Assembly (NCBI GenBank): GCA_017643215.1
Contig: JAEPNV010000004.1
Location: forward strand, 1-64,000
Reading direction: 5' to 3'
Source: Roseibium sp.
GTDB lineage: Bacteria; Pseudomonadota; Alphaproteobacteria; Rhizobiales; Stappiaceae
Length of the DNA stretch: 64,000 bases
Made by a program: the position numbers and the translations under genes
Notes under the pieces: model-generated
What the model saw: the letters and a program-made list of their open reading frames with translations, nothing else
What the model was told of the DNA's origin: nothing
Databases searched by the model: none
Shown here: positions 45,185 to 53,161 of the stretch, in pieces
Numbering within the stretch: position 1 is the first letter of the stretch
How the letters are laid out: every line of letters begins with the position of its first letter

Positions 45185-45630
45185 CGCCGGACCTTTTGTT
45201 TGTAGGCGTGGTACGGATCGCCGAACCGCTTTTCAAGCGCGGCCTCTTCAGGCTTGATCTGAAACTCCGTCAAGTACCAGACAACGGCCGCGACGACGAT
45301 CAGCGTCGCAATGAGTGCGCCGAGGTAAACGCCCCAAGCCGCCAAAAGGCACACCAGACCGAGATACATCGGATTGCGGCTGAATCGGTAAACGCCTGTA
45401 ACGACCAGGCTGGACGCACGATCCGGTTTGAGGGGATTGACAGTGGTTTTGTGACGGATGAACCGCCAAACGCCCCCGCCTTCGATCAAAACGGCAATTG
45501 CCACAAGAACGCCAGCAACTATCACACGGCCCGGAAAGGACACGATCAACGCTGGCGCCGCCTTGGCCGCGAACCAGATTGCGGCGCCCCCGGCAAGACC
45601 AATGACAGGTGGCGGTATCCGAAGATGCAT
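45175..45630 (-). CDS. Isoprenylcysteine/phospholipid methyltransferase-like membrane protein
   Basis: The 151-residue integral membrane protein has about four helices and the ICMT/PEMT-type motif YRFSRNPMYLGLVCLL with the C-terminal EEAALEKRFGDPYHAYKQKVRRWL, the SAM-binding signature of this family. The bacterial substrate is unknown, perhaps a lipid or a small isoprenoid. Divergent from the acyl-CoA ligase gene. Confidence 0.88.
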   Translation of the reverse strand: MHLRIPPPVIGLAGGAAIWFAAKAAPALIVSFPGRVIVAGVLVAIAVLIEGGGVWRFIRHKTTVNPLKPDRASSLVVTGVYRFSRNPMYLGLVCLLAAWGVYLGALIATLIVVAAVVWYLTEFQIKPEEAALEKRFGDPYHAYKQKVRRWL

Positions 45631-45833
45631 CGGCCGGCCTCCATACGACTGAACTCACCCCTTAGGTGAACCTTGCGTGGCCGGCGGTCAAGCTGCCTTG
45701 GTATCGCCGGCGACCGCCGCTCGCTAACTGTCTAATGTGACGTCTTTTCATCCCGCGGTCCGCCTCTATAGTGAGGCAAAACACTGCACTGCCTTGCAGA
45801 GCCATAAGCGCGCAACAGCGCGGGAGGAAACGA

Positions 45834-47468
45834 ATGAAGGGATTGATGATGAATCGTCCGCTGAAGATCGCGGACATTCTCGAATTCGCGGCGAGCTCCC
45901 ATCAGAACGGCGAAATCGTCTCGGTGCGCACCGAAGGCGATGTCCATCGTACGACCTACCGCGAGACCGCCCGCCGGGTCGCCCAATTGGCACGGGGGCT
46001 AAGGGACCTGGGCGTCGATGTCGGCGACCGCGTCGCAACGCTTGCCTGGAACGGGTACCGGCATTTTGAACTCTACTACGCGACGTCCGGCATGGGGGCG
46101 GTCTGCCACACCATCAATCCGCGGCTTTCCGCCGAACAGATGCTGTACATCATCAAGCACGCCGATGATCAGCTTCTGTTCACCGACCTGACTTTCATCC
46201 CGATCCTGGAAAGTCTCGCCGGTGATTTGCCGGCACATCTGCGCATTGTCGTCATGACCGACCGGGCGCACATGCCGAACAGCAAGCTGCCGGGGTTGCT
46301 CTGTTATGAAGAGATCCTTGAGGATCAACCTCAAACGATCGTTTGGCCTGATTTTCCCGAGGATACGGCCGCGGGCCTTTGTTATACGTCGGGCACCACA
46401 GGGAACCCGAAGGGCACGCTTTACACCCACCGCTCCACGGTTCTGCACGCCTTGTTGCTGGCTGTCTCTCTCCCCAACGTGTTGCAGGAAGGCCGCAAGA
46501 TCCTCCCTGTCGTGCCGTTGTTCCATGTCAACGCCTGGGGCTTGCCCTATGCCGCGCCGCTCGCCGGCGCATCGCTGATTTTTCCAGGCCCGGCGCTCGA
46601 CGGAAAAAGCCTGTTTGACCTGATGGACCGCGAGAAGGTGTTTTCCGCCTGGGGCGTGCCGACGGTGTGGATCGGCCTGTTAAACCAGATCCGGGCCGAA
46701 GGCCGATTGCCGGCCGGCTTTGCCGATGTGGTCATTGGCGGCTCCGCGGCGCCGAAATCCATGATCGAGGCGTTTGAGCAGGCGGGCGTCAATGTCTGTC
46801 ACGCCTGGGGCATGACCGAAATGAGCCCTGTGGGAACGCAAGGCAACCTCCCCAAGGCGTTGGATGATTTGCCGCCGGCGGAGCGTATCGACCGAAAGTG
46901 CGCGCAGGGGCGGCGCCTGTTCGGCGTCGACCTCAAGATCGTGGACGACGACGGCGCGCCACAGCCACATGACGGCACGTCGCCGGGCAACCTCTATGTG
47001 CGGGGAAACACGGTCACCGCTGGTTATTTTGAGGACGAAGCCGCCAATGCCGATGTATTTGACGCCGATGGATGGTTTCGGACCGGCGATATCGCCACGA
47101 TTGATGCAGACGGTTTCTTGACCATCACTGACCGCGCCAAGGATCTGATCAAGTCGGGCGGCGAATGGATCAGCTCGCTCGATTTGGAAAATGTGATCAT
47201 GTCGCATCCCAAGGTTATGAGCTGCGCGGTGATCGCCGTTCCGCATCCAAAATGGGACGAGCGACCGCTGCTCGTCATCCAGCCGCGCGATGAGGATCGG
47301 CCGGACAAGCAAGAGCTTCTTGACATGCTGTCCGAGCATTTCGCCAAATGGCAGTTGCCCGATGATGTCGTTTACGTCGACGGTCTTCCGCTGACGGCGA
47401 CCGGCAAGGTGTCGAAACTCACGTTGCGCAAGCAATTCGCCGATCATGCGCTGCCAGACGCCGTTTAG
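45834..47468 (+). CDS. Acyl-CoA synthetase (AMP-binding, long/medium-chain type)
   Basis: The 544-residue ANL-family ligase activates a carboxylic acid to its CoA thioester with ATP. The P-loop-like motif CYTSGTTGNPKG, HAWGMTEMSP and the C-terminal GWFRTGDIATIDADG and TATGKVSKLTLRK (catalytic Lys) are complete. Length and sequence style also fit methylmercaptopropionate-CoA ligase relatives, so the acid is uncertain. GGAGG precedes ATG at 45834. It is first of five plus-strand genes packed end to end. Confidence 0.92.
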   Translation: MKGLMMNRPLKIADILEFAASSHQNGEIVSVRTEGDVHRTTYRETARRVAQLARGLRDLGVDVGDRVATLAWNGYRHFELYYATSGMGAVCHTINPRLSAEQMLYIIKHADDQLLFTDLTFIPILESLAGDLPAHLRIVVMTDRAHMPNSKLPGLLCYEEILEDQPQTIVWPDFPEDTAAGLCYTSGTTGNPKGTLYTHRSTVLHALLLAVSLPNVLQEGRKILPVVPLFHVNAWGLPYAAPLAGASLIFPGPALDGKSLFDLMDREKVFSAWGVPTVWIGLLNQIRAEGRLPAGFADVVIGGSAAPKSMIEAFEQAGVNVCHAWGMTEMSPVGTQGNLPKALDDLPPAERIDRKCAQGRRLFGVDLKIVDDDGAPQPHDGTSPGNLYVRGNTVTAGYFEDEAANADVFDADGWFRTGDIATIDADGFLTITDRAKDLIKSGGEWISSLDLENVIMSHPKVMSCAVIAVPHPKWDERPLLVIQPRDEDRPDKQELLDMLSEHFAKWQLPDDVVYVDGLPLTATGKVSKLTLRKQFADHALPDAV

Positions 47469-48014
47469 GTGGATGCAACGGCACGCGCTGCGACGGATGC
47501 CGAAGACGTGACCGCTTCCAAGCGTCCGGCATCCATTTCGCTTGCCGAACTGACCGCTTTGGTCGGGCAGGAGGTGGGCGTATCGCGCTGGTTCGCCGTC
47601 GATCAGGCCCGGATCGATGCATTCGCGGATGTCACGGAGGACCATCAGTTCATCCATGTCGATCCGGACCGTGCGAAAGCCGAAACCCCGTTTGGCACGA
47701 CGATCGCTCATGGTTTCCTGACGCTCTCGATGCTGTCGGCAATGGCCTATGATGCCCAGCCGGAGATCGTCGGCACACGGATGGGCGTCAACTACGGTTT
47801 CAACAAGGTCCGCTTCCTCTCGCCGGTCTTGTCGAACGCTCGGATCCGCGGCCGGTTCGTGCTGAAAGCGCTTGAACTGAAAGCCGCGGACGCGTTCGAT
47901 ACCGCATGGGCGGTGACGGTCGAAATTGAAGGTCAGAAGCGACCGGCATTGACGGCCGAATGGCTGAACCGGATGTATTTGGACGGGCCCGGTGGAAACA
48001 GCGCCGCGTCGTAG
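47469..48014 (+). CDS. MaoC family dehydratase
   Basis: The 181-residue protein has the R-hydratase-2 motif FADVTEDHQFIHVDPDRA with GTTIAHGFLTLS downstream, giving the Asp/His pair for hydrating enoyl-CoA. GTG at 47469 directly follows the ligase stop codon, so it is translationally coupled. It probably acts on the acyl-CoA made by the upstream ligase. Confidence 0.88.
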   Translation: MDATARAATDAEDVTASKRPASISLAELTALVGQEVGVSRWFAVDQARIDAFADVTEDHQFIHVDPDRAKAETPFGTTIAHGFLTLSMLSAMAYDAQPEIVGTRMGVNYGFNKVRFLSPVLSNARIRGRFVLKALELKAADAFDTAWAVTVEIEGQKRPALTAEWLNRMYLDGPGGNSAAS

Positions 48015-48027
48015 GCAAGGAGCACAC

Positions 48028-49017
48028 ATGCTGGTCAAACGCGCATTGCCGTCAGCGCTGCAAGGACTGAGACTTCCGGCGGTCGCCGCTCCGCTTTTCA
48101 TCGTTTCCTGCCCGGAACTGGTGATCGCGCAGTGCAAATCCGGGATCGTGGGCAGTTTTCCGGCGCTGAACGCCCGTGAGGAGGACGGCGATCCGATCAT
48201 GCTGGACATCTGGCTACAGCAAATTACAGAGGCGCTTGACCGTCACAACCAGGCCAATCCGGACCGGCCGGCCGCGCCTTATGCGGTGAACCAGATCGTG
48301 CACAGGTCGAACGCCCGGCTGGAACGGGATCTGGACATCTGCGCCCGCTGGAAGGTGCCGATCTGGATCACCTCGCTCGGCGCGCGTCCGGAAGTCAATG
48401 AGGCCGCCCATTCCTGTGGCGGGATTGCGCTCCATGACATCATCAACAACACCTACGCGAAAAAGGCGATCCAGAAGGGCGCGGACGGCTTGATTGCCGT
48501 CGCAGCAGGTGCGGGCGGCCACGCCGGTCCGCAATCGCCCTTCGCACTTGTCCGGGAAATTCGCGAATGGTTCGATGGGCCGCTGCTCCTGTCAGGCTGC
48601 ATCTCGACGGGCGAGGCGCTGCTCGCCGCTGAGGTTCTGGGCGCGGATCTGGGATACATCGGCTCCGCGTTCATTGCGACCGACGAGGCCAATGCGTTGC
48701 CCGACTACAAGCAAATGCTGGTTGAGGGCGGCGCGGAGGACATCATCACATCGACGCTGTTCACCGGCATTTCCGGCAACTATCTGAAGCCCTCGATTGC
48801 CCTCGCGGGCCTTGATCCCGATCATCTTCCTGAGGCCGATCCATCCTCGATGAACTTCAAGGATGGATCTGCCAAACCGAAAGCCTGGAAGGAGATCTGG
48901 GGCTCGGGCCAGGGCATTGGAGCGATCAAGGGTGTTGGCCCTGTATCTGAGGTCGTCGATCGCATCGAACGGGAGTATCACGACGCCCGGCGCCGGATTT
49001 GCGGGACGGAGGGCTGA
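48028..49017 (+). CDS. NAD(P)H-dependent flavin oxidoreductase, nitronate monooxygenase family
   Basis: The 329-residue TIM-barrel flavoprotein of the 2-nitropropane dioxygenase family shows PLFIVSCPELVIAQCKSGIVG at the start and the phosphate-binding AAGAGGHAGPQS motif. Some members oxidise nitronates; others are FMN reductases of unknown role in acyl-CoA operons. AAGGAG precedes ATG at 48028. The position between MaoC and a phosphotransferase-like gene supports a role in acyl-CoA catabolism. Confidence 0.9.
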   Translation: MLVKRALPSALQGLRLPAVAAPLFIVSCPELVIAQCKSGIVGSFPALNAREEDGDPIMLDIWLQQITEALDRHNQANPDRPAAPYAVNQIVHRSNARLERDLDICARWKVPIWITSLGARPEVNEAAHSCGGIALHDIINNTYAKKAIQKGADGLIAVAAGAGGHAGPQSPFALVREIREWFDGPLLLSGCISTGEALLAAEVLGADLGYIGSAFIATDEANALPDYKQMLVEGGAEDIITSTLFTGISGNYLKPSIALAGLDPDHLPEADPSSMNFKDGSAKPKAWKEIWGSGQGIGAIKGVGPVSEVVDRIEREYHDARRRICGTEG

Positions 49018-49024
49018 GATCGCG

Positions 49025-50077
49025 ATGTCCGGCGCCCAGACAACCCAAGAAAGCGGCGCTCAGCAGCTCAATCTGGACGCCGTTTCGGATTGGCTTCAAG
49101 CCAATCTTCCGGGCTTCACGGGACCTTTGACGGCCGAAAAATTCTCCGGTGGCCAGTCCAACCCGACCTTCCGTCTGACGACGCCGGGCGCGTCCTATGT
49201 GCTCAGGCGCAAGCCACCCGGCACGTTGTTGAAATCTGCTCACGCGGTGGATCGCGAGTATCGCGTCCAAAAGGCGCTATCCGGTACGAACGTTCCTGTT
49301 CCGCAAATGTTTGTCCTCTGCGAGGACGACAGCGTGATTGGATCGGCCTTTTATGTCATGGAGGATGTGGCGGGCCGGACCTTCGACGATCCCCGGCTGC
49401 CGGGCCTGGAACCGGCCATGCGGAGCCGGATTTATGACGAATTGAACCGCGTGCTTGTGGAAATCCATTCCGTGGATCTGAGTGCAGCCGGGCTGTCGGA
49501 TTTCGGGCCGGAGGGCAGCTACTACCGCCGTCAGATCGACCGGTGGACGCGGCAGTATCATACAACGGCGACCGAGGACATTCCGGAGATGAACCGGTTG
49601 ATGTCCTGGCTTGATGAAAACGCGCCGGAGGATGACGGGCGCCGTATGCTGGTCCACGGCGACTACCGGATCGACAATCTTTTGTTCGAACAGAATGGCG
49701 CCAAATGCCTTGCCGTTCTCGATTGGGAGCTGTCGACAATCGGACATCCGTTTGCCGATCTGGCCGCACTGATCATGCAGTGGGGCCGGCCGACCGGACC
49801 TGAGCACCGCGGCCTTTTGGGCGTCGACCGGCCGGCGCTGGGCATTCCCGAAAATGACGCCTTTGTCGCCGACTACTGCCGCCGCATGAACATCGATGGG
49901 ATCGAGAATTTCGGATTTTACGTGGCCTTTTGTGCCTTCCGCATGGCCGCGATCCTGCAAGGCGTCAAGAAGCGGGCGCTTGACGGCAACGCCTCCGACC
50001 CGGAGCGCGGATTGCAGCTTGGCGCCTATGTGCCGGGATTTGCCGAAGACGGCTTGATGGCGGCGGGCAATGTCTGA
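49025..50077 (+). CDS. Phosphotransferase family protein (ACAD10/11 N-terminal kinase-like)
   Basis: The 350-residue protein has the aminoglycoside-phosphotransferase fold: SGGQSNPTFRL, LVHGDYRIDNLLFE (catalytic loop) and LDWELSTIGHPFADLA (metal-binding Asp). The same domain is fused to acyl-CoA dehydrogenases in eukaryotic ACAD10/11, where it phosphorylates 4-hydroxyacyl-CoAs. Here it is separate, with two acyl-CoA dehydrogenase genes nearby, so a 4-hydroxy acid pathway is possible. It overlaps the SDR gene by eight bases. Confidence 0.9.
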   Translation: MSGAQTTQESGAQQLNLDAVSDWLQANLPGFTGPLTAEKFSGGQSNPTFRLTTPGASYVLRRKPPGTLLKSAHAVDREYRVQKALSGTNVPVPQMFVLCEDDSVIGSAFYVMEDVAGRTFDDPRLPGLEPAMRSRIYDELNRVLVEIHSVDLSAAGLSDFGPEGSYYRRQIDRWTRQYHTTATEDIPEMNRLMSWLDENAPEDDGRRMLVHGDYRIDNLLFEQNGAKCLAVLDWELSTIGHPFADLAALIMQWGRPTGPEHRGLLGVDRPALGIPENDAFVADYCRRMNIDGIENFGFYVAFCAFRMAAILQGVKKRALDGNASDPERGLQLGAYVPGFAEDGLMAAGNV

Positions 50078-50858
50078 GGGACGATTTTCCGGTCAAACGG
50101 TCCTGATCACCGGGGCGGCTGGCGGGTTTGGTGCATTGGCTGCCAAGAAGTTCGCGGCCGAGGGCGCGCGGCTCGCGCTTTCGGATGTTTCGGAGGCGGC
50201 GCTGGCGGCCGTCGCCGACGAGATCAGGGCCAGTGGCACCGAGGTGTTCGGTGAACAGGTGGATGTTTCGAGAGAGGATCAGGTCGCGCGCCATATCGCC
50301 CATGTTCTTGACCGCTTCGGGCGCCTTGATGTGGCCGTCAACAACGCTGGCATCGCTCATGCGTTCACGCCGCTCCACACGCTTCCGGTTGAAACCTTTG
50401 ACCGGATGATGGCCGTGAATGCGCGCGGCGTCTTTTTGGGCATGAAGCATCAATTGCCGCCGATGCTGGACGCTGGACGCGGGGTCATCTTGAATGTTGC
50501 GTCCGCTGCCGGTCTTGTCGGCGCAGGCCACCTCGCGGCCTATGCGGCCGCCAAACACGCCATTGTCGGCCTGACCCGGTCAGCCGCCGACGAGGTCGCG
50601 CGCGAGGGCATTCGCATCAACGCGCTCTGCCCGTCCTTCGCCGCGACGCCGATGTTCGACGAGTTGTCCGGTCAACTGGAAGACCGTCATGCGCTCGACC
50701 GGACCGGCGCGTCGGCGCGGATCACGGCGCGGGTCCCGATGGGCCGGGTGGTCACGGCGGAGGAAGTGGTCGACGCCATGCTCTGGCTGTGCTCGCCGCA
50801 AAACAGCGCCATGACCGGTCAGGCGGTCGCGATCGATGGTGGGCTGACGGCGATTTGA
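50070..50858 (+). CDS. Short-chain dehydrogenase/reductase
   Basis: The 262-residue SDR has the cofactor motif TGAAGGFG, NNAGIAH, and catalytic Tyr/Lys in AAYAAAKHAIVG with GIRINALCPSF. NAD(P)-dependent oxidation of a hydroxyacyl group is likely. It overlaps the phosphotransferase gene and closes the five-gene operon. A convergent gene ends 24 bases away. Confidence 0.92.
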   Translation: MSEGRFSGQTVLITGAAGGFGALAAKKFAAEGARLALSDVSEAALAAVADEIRASGTEVFGEQVDVSREDQVARHIAHVLDRFGRLDVAVNNAGIAHAFTPLHTLPVETFDRMMAVNARGVFLGMKHQLPPMLDAGRGVILNVASAAGLVGAGHLAAYAAAKHAIVGLTRSAADEVAREGIRINALCPSFAATPMFDELSGQLEDRHALDRTGASARITARVPMGRVVTAEEVVDAMLWLCSPQNSAMTGQAVAIDGGLTAI

Positions 50859-50882
50859 TACATTAGGCCGTGCGGAGGCGGT

Positions 50883-51968
50883 CTATGCGACCTGATGCGC
50901 CGCCATGACCCGTTCCAGATGATAATCCGCATCGCCGAACTGGTGGTCGATCATGACGAGCCGCTTGGCGTAGTGCGAGCCTGGATATTCCCACGTCATC
51001 GCGATCCCGCCGTGAAGCTGAATGCTTTCCTCCGCAACCAATTGCGCGGTTCGGCCAATCAGGTTCTTCGCCATGGAGACGGCGCGCGACTGGTCCGGCG
51101 CGCCCATCCGGCTTGCGGCCAGGATCGTGATTGATCGGGCCTGCTCGATTTCCGTTTTCAGGTCGACCATCCGGTGCTGAAGCGCCTGGAACGCTCCGAT
51201 CGGCGTGCCGAACTGCTTGCGGGTCTTCAGATAGTCCAGTGTCATGTCAAACAGAACATCCATGGCGCCAATCGCCTCGGCGCATAGGGCAAGGGCCCCG
51301 GCATCGAGCGCGTCTTGAAGGCCGGCCGTTCCATCGGCAAGAAGCAACTCCGCCGGCGCGTCCTCAAGAAACAGCTCGGCCGCGCCACCGCCATCGATCA
51401 GGCCATAGCCGGAGACGGTGATGTCCTTGGCATTGACCGCGAACACGCCGGGCTTGTCGTCTGCCGAGCCTTCGCGGTGCGCGGCCACAAGCACGCGGTC
51501 GGCGATGTGGCCGCCATAAACGACGCTTTTCCGGCCAGTCAATCGGAACCCATCGCCGCCCGGGCGCGCGGTGGTCGAGAGGCCGTCAAGTCCGTAAGGG
51601 ACTTCCATTTCGCCGATGGCGACGGCGTATGTCGTGGTGCCGGACATGGCCGGTTCCAGATCATGACCGGCCGCCGCCAGAAGGCGGATCGCCATCAACG
51701 CCGGCAAGGCAGGCTCTGGGCAGAGCGCCCGGCCGAGCGGTTCAAACACAGCCGTGACGTCGAAACCGGTGCCGCCAAACCCGCCCTGCTCCTCACTGGT
51801 AAGCGCCAGGAGCGTGCCAAGCTCGCAAAGCTGCGTCCATTTTTCCGGCGCGTGATAGGGCGCTGAATAGGCGGCCGCGTTCCGCACATCCATGCCGTAT
51901 TCGGTGCTCAAGAACCGGTTCAAAGTGTCCGCCAGCATCCGGCGGTCTTCGGTCGCCTCAAACTGCAT
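50883..51968 (-). CDS. Acyl-CoA dehydrogenase (first of an acyl-CoA dehydrogenase pair)
   Basis: The 361-residue flavoprotein is shorter than standard enzymes and matches the smaller partner of paired dehydrogenases (KNLIGRTAQLVAEESIQLHGGIAMTWEY). It follows the second dehydrogenase gene by four bases. Such pairs can form heteromeric FAD enzymes for sterol-side-chain or branched acyl-CoAs. The usual catalytic Glu region is not obvious in this subunit. Confidence 0.9.
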   Translation of the reverse strand: MQFEATEDRRMLADTLNRFLSTEYGMDVRNAAAYSAPYHAPEKWTQLCELGTLLALTSEEQGGFGGTGFDVTAVFEPLGRALCPEPALPALMAIRLLAAAGHDLEPAMSGTTTYAVAIGEMEVPYGLDGLSTTARPGGDGFRLTGRKSVVYGGHIADRVLVAAHREGSADDKPGVFAVNAKDITVSGYGLIDGGGAAELFLEDAPAELLLADGTAGLQDALDAGALALCAEAIGAMDVLFDMTLDYLKTRKQFGTPIGAFQALQHRMVDLKTEIEQARSITILAASRMGAPDQSRAVSMAKNLIGRTAQLVAEESIQLHGGIAMTWEYPGSHYAKRLVMIDHQFGDADYHLERVMAAHQVA

Positions 51969-51972
51969 CGGC

Positions 51973-53160
51973 TTAAAGCTCCAGCACGGTTTTGCTCAAG
52001 ATGTTCTTCTGAATCTCATTGGATCCGCCATAGATGGAGATTTTCCGGTTGTTGAAATAATCCGCCGCGGTGTTGGTGTGGTCGCGCGGCGCGATCGTCA
52101 GGTTTGGGTCCAGATCCTCGGACGGGAACGGCGCGGCGGCCGGACCGAGTGCCCGGCGGGCCAAATCGTTGATCGCCTGGCGGATCACGGTGCCCTTGAT
52201 CTTCAGGATCGAACTTTCCGGCCCCGGCGCGCCGTTCTTTTGTGCGTCGGCCAGCATCCGCAGGTTGGTGATCTTCATGGCCTCAAGATCGATTTCAATC
52301 TGGGCCAGGCGCGCCGCGAACAGGGGATTGTCGATGAGCCGCTGGCCGTTGCGGCGTTGGGTCTTTGCCAGGGCTTTGAGTTGTTCAAGGGCCTGGTTGG
52401 AATGCCCGACGCCAGCGATGTTGGTGCGTTCATGGGTCAAAAGGTATTTGGCGATGGTCCATCCCTGGTTTTCCTCACCCACCAGATTGGAGCAAGGCAC
52501 CTGGACATCGGTGAAGAAGACTTCATTGACCTCGTGGCCGCCTTCGATCAACCGGATGGGACGCATCTCAATGCCCGGCGTGTCGAGATCCACCAACAGG
52601 AACGATATGCCCTGCTGCGGCTTGCCGTCCGTCGAGGTGCGGACCAGGCAAAAGATCCTGTTGGCGTGCTGACCCAGCGTGGTCCAGGTTTTCTGGCCAT
52701 TGACGATATAGTGGTCACCTTCGCGCACGGCCCGGGTTTTCAGACTGGCAAGATCCGATCCGGCCCCCGGCTCCGAGTAGCCCTGGCACCACCAGTCGGC
52801 GCCAGAAAGGATGCGCGGCAGGATCTCGGCCTTTTGTTGTTCGGTGCCGAACTTGATCAGGACCGGGCCGAGCATGTGGATACCAAACGGGACGATGCGC
52901 GGGGCGTAGGCCATGGCGGCTTCTTCGTCGAAGATATGGACCTGGACGGCGGTCCACTCAGCGCCGCCATAGGCTTTCGGCCAACTGGCGGCAAGCCAGC
53001 CATTTTCATTCAAGATCGCGTGCCAGCGTTCCATGTCGGCTTTCGAAAGCTCGACATGACGGCGCACCTTTTCGGCGATTTCATAGGGTAGCCGGGCCTT
53101 CAAGAACGCCCGGACCTCACCACGAAAGGCGGTTTCTTCGGCCGTATAACTCAGATCCAT
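51973..53160 (-). CDS. Acyl-CoA dehydrogenase (larger partner)
   Basis: The 395-residue dehydrogenase has WWCQGYSEPGAGSDLASLKT (FAD/substrate region) and the C-terminal KISIYGGSNEIQKNILSKTVLEL. ATG at 53160 is one base after the FadJ-like stop codon. Together with the 361-residue partner it likely forms a heteromer, as in FadE pairs acting on branched or steroid-derived acyl-CoAs. Confidence 0.92.
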   Translation of the reverse strand: MDLSYTAEETAFRGEVRAFLKARLPYEIAEKVRRHVELSKADMERWHAILNENGWLAASWPKAYGGAEWTAVQVHIFDEEAAMAYAPRIVPFGIHMLGPVLIKFGTEQQKAEILPRILSGADWWCQGYSEPGAGSDLASLKTRAVREGDHYIVNGQKTWTTLGQHANRIFCLVRTSTDGKPQQGISFLLVDLDTPGIEMRPIRLIEGGHEVNEVFFTDVQVPCSNLVGEENQGWTIAKYLLTHERTNIAGVGHSNQALEQLKALAKTQRRNGQRLIDNPLFAARLAQIEIDLEAMKITNLRMLADAQKNGAPGPESSILKIKGTVIRQAINDLARRALGPAAAPFPSEDLDPNLTIAPRDHTNTAADYFNNRKISIYGGSNEIQKNILSKTVLEL

Positions 53161-53161
53161 G

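Noticed and set aside
46680-48209. 509-codon minus-strand open frame opposite the acyl-CoA ligase and MaoC genes
   Set aside because: Both plus-strand genes have complete catalytic motifs and good start signals; the antisense frame spans their junction, as a shadow would.
51892-53091. 399-codon plus-strand frame opposite the larger acyl-CoA dehydrogenase
   Set aside because: Antisense of a complete flavoenzyme gene, with no ribosome site and no family match by eye.
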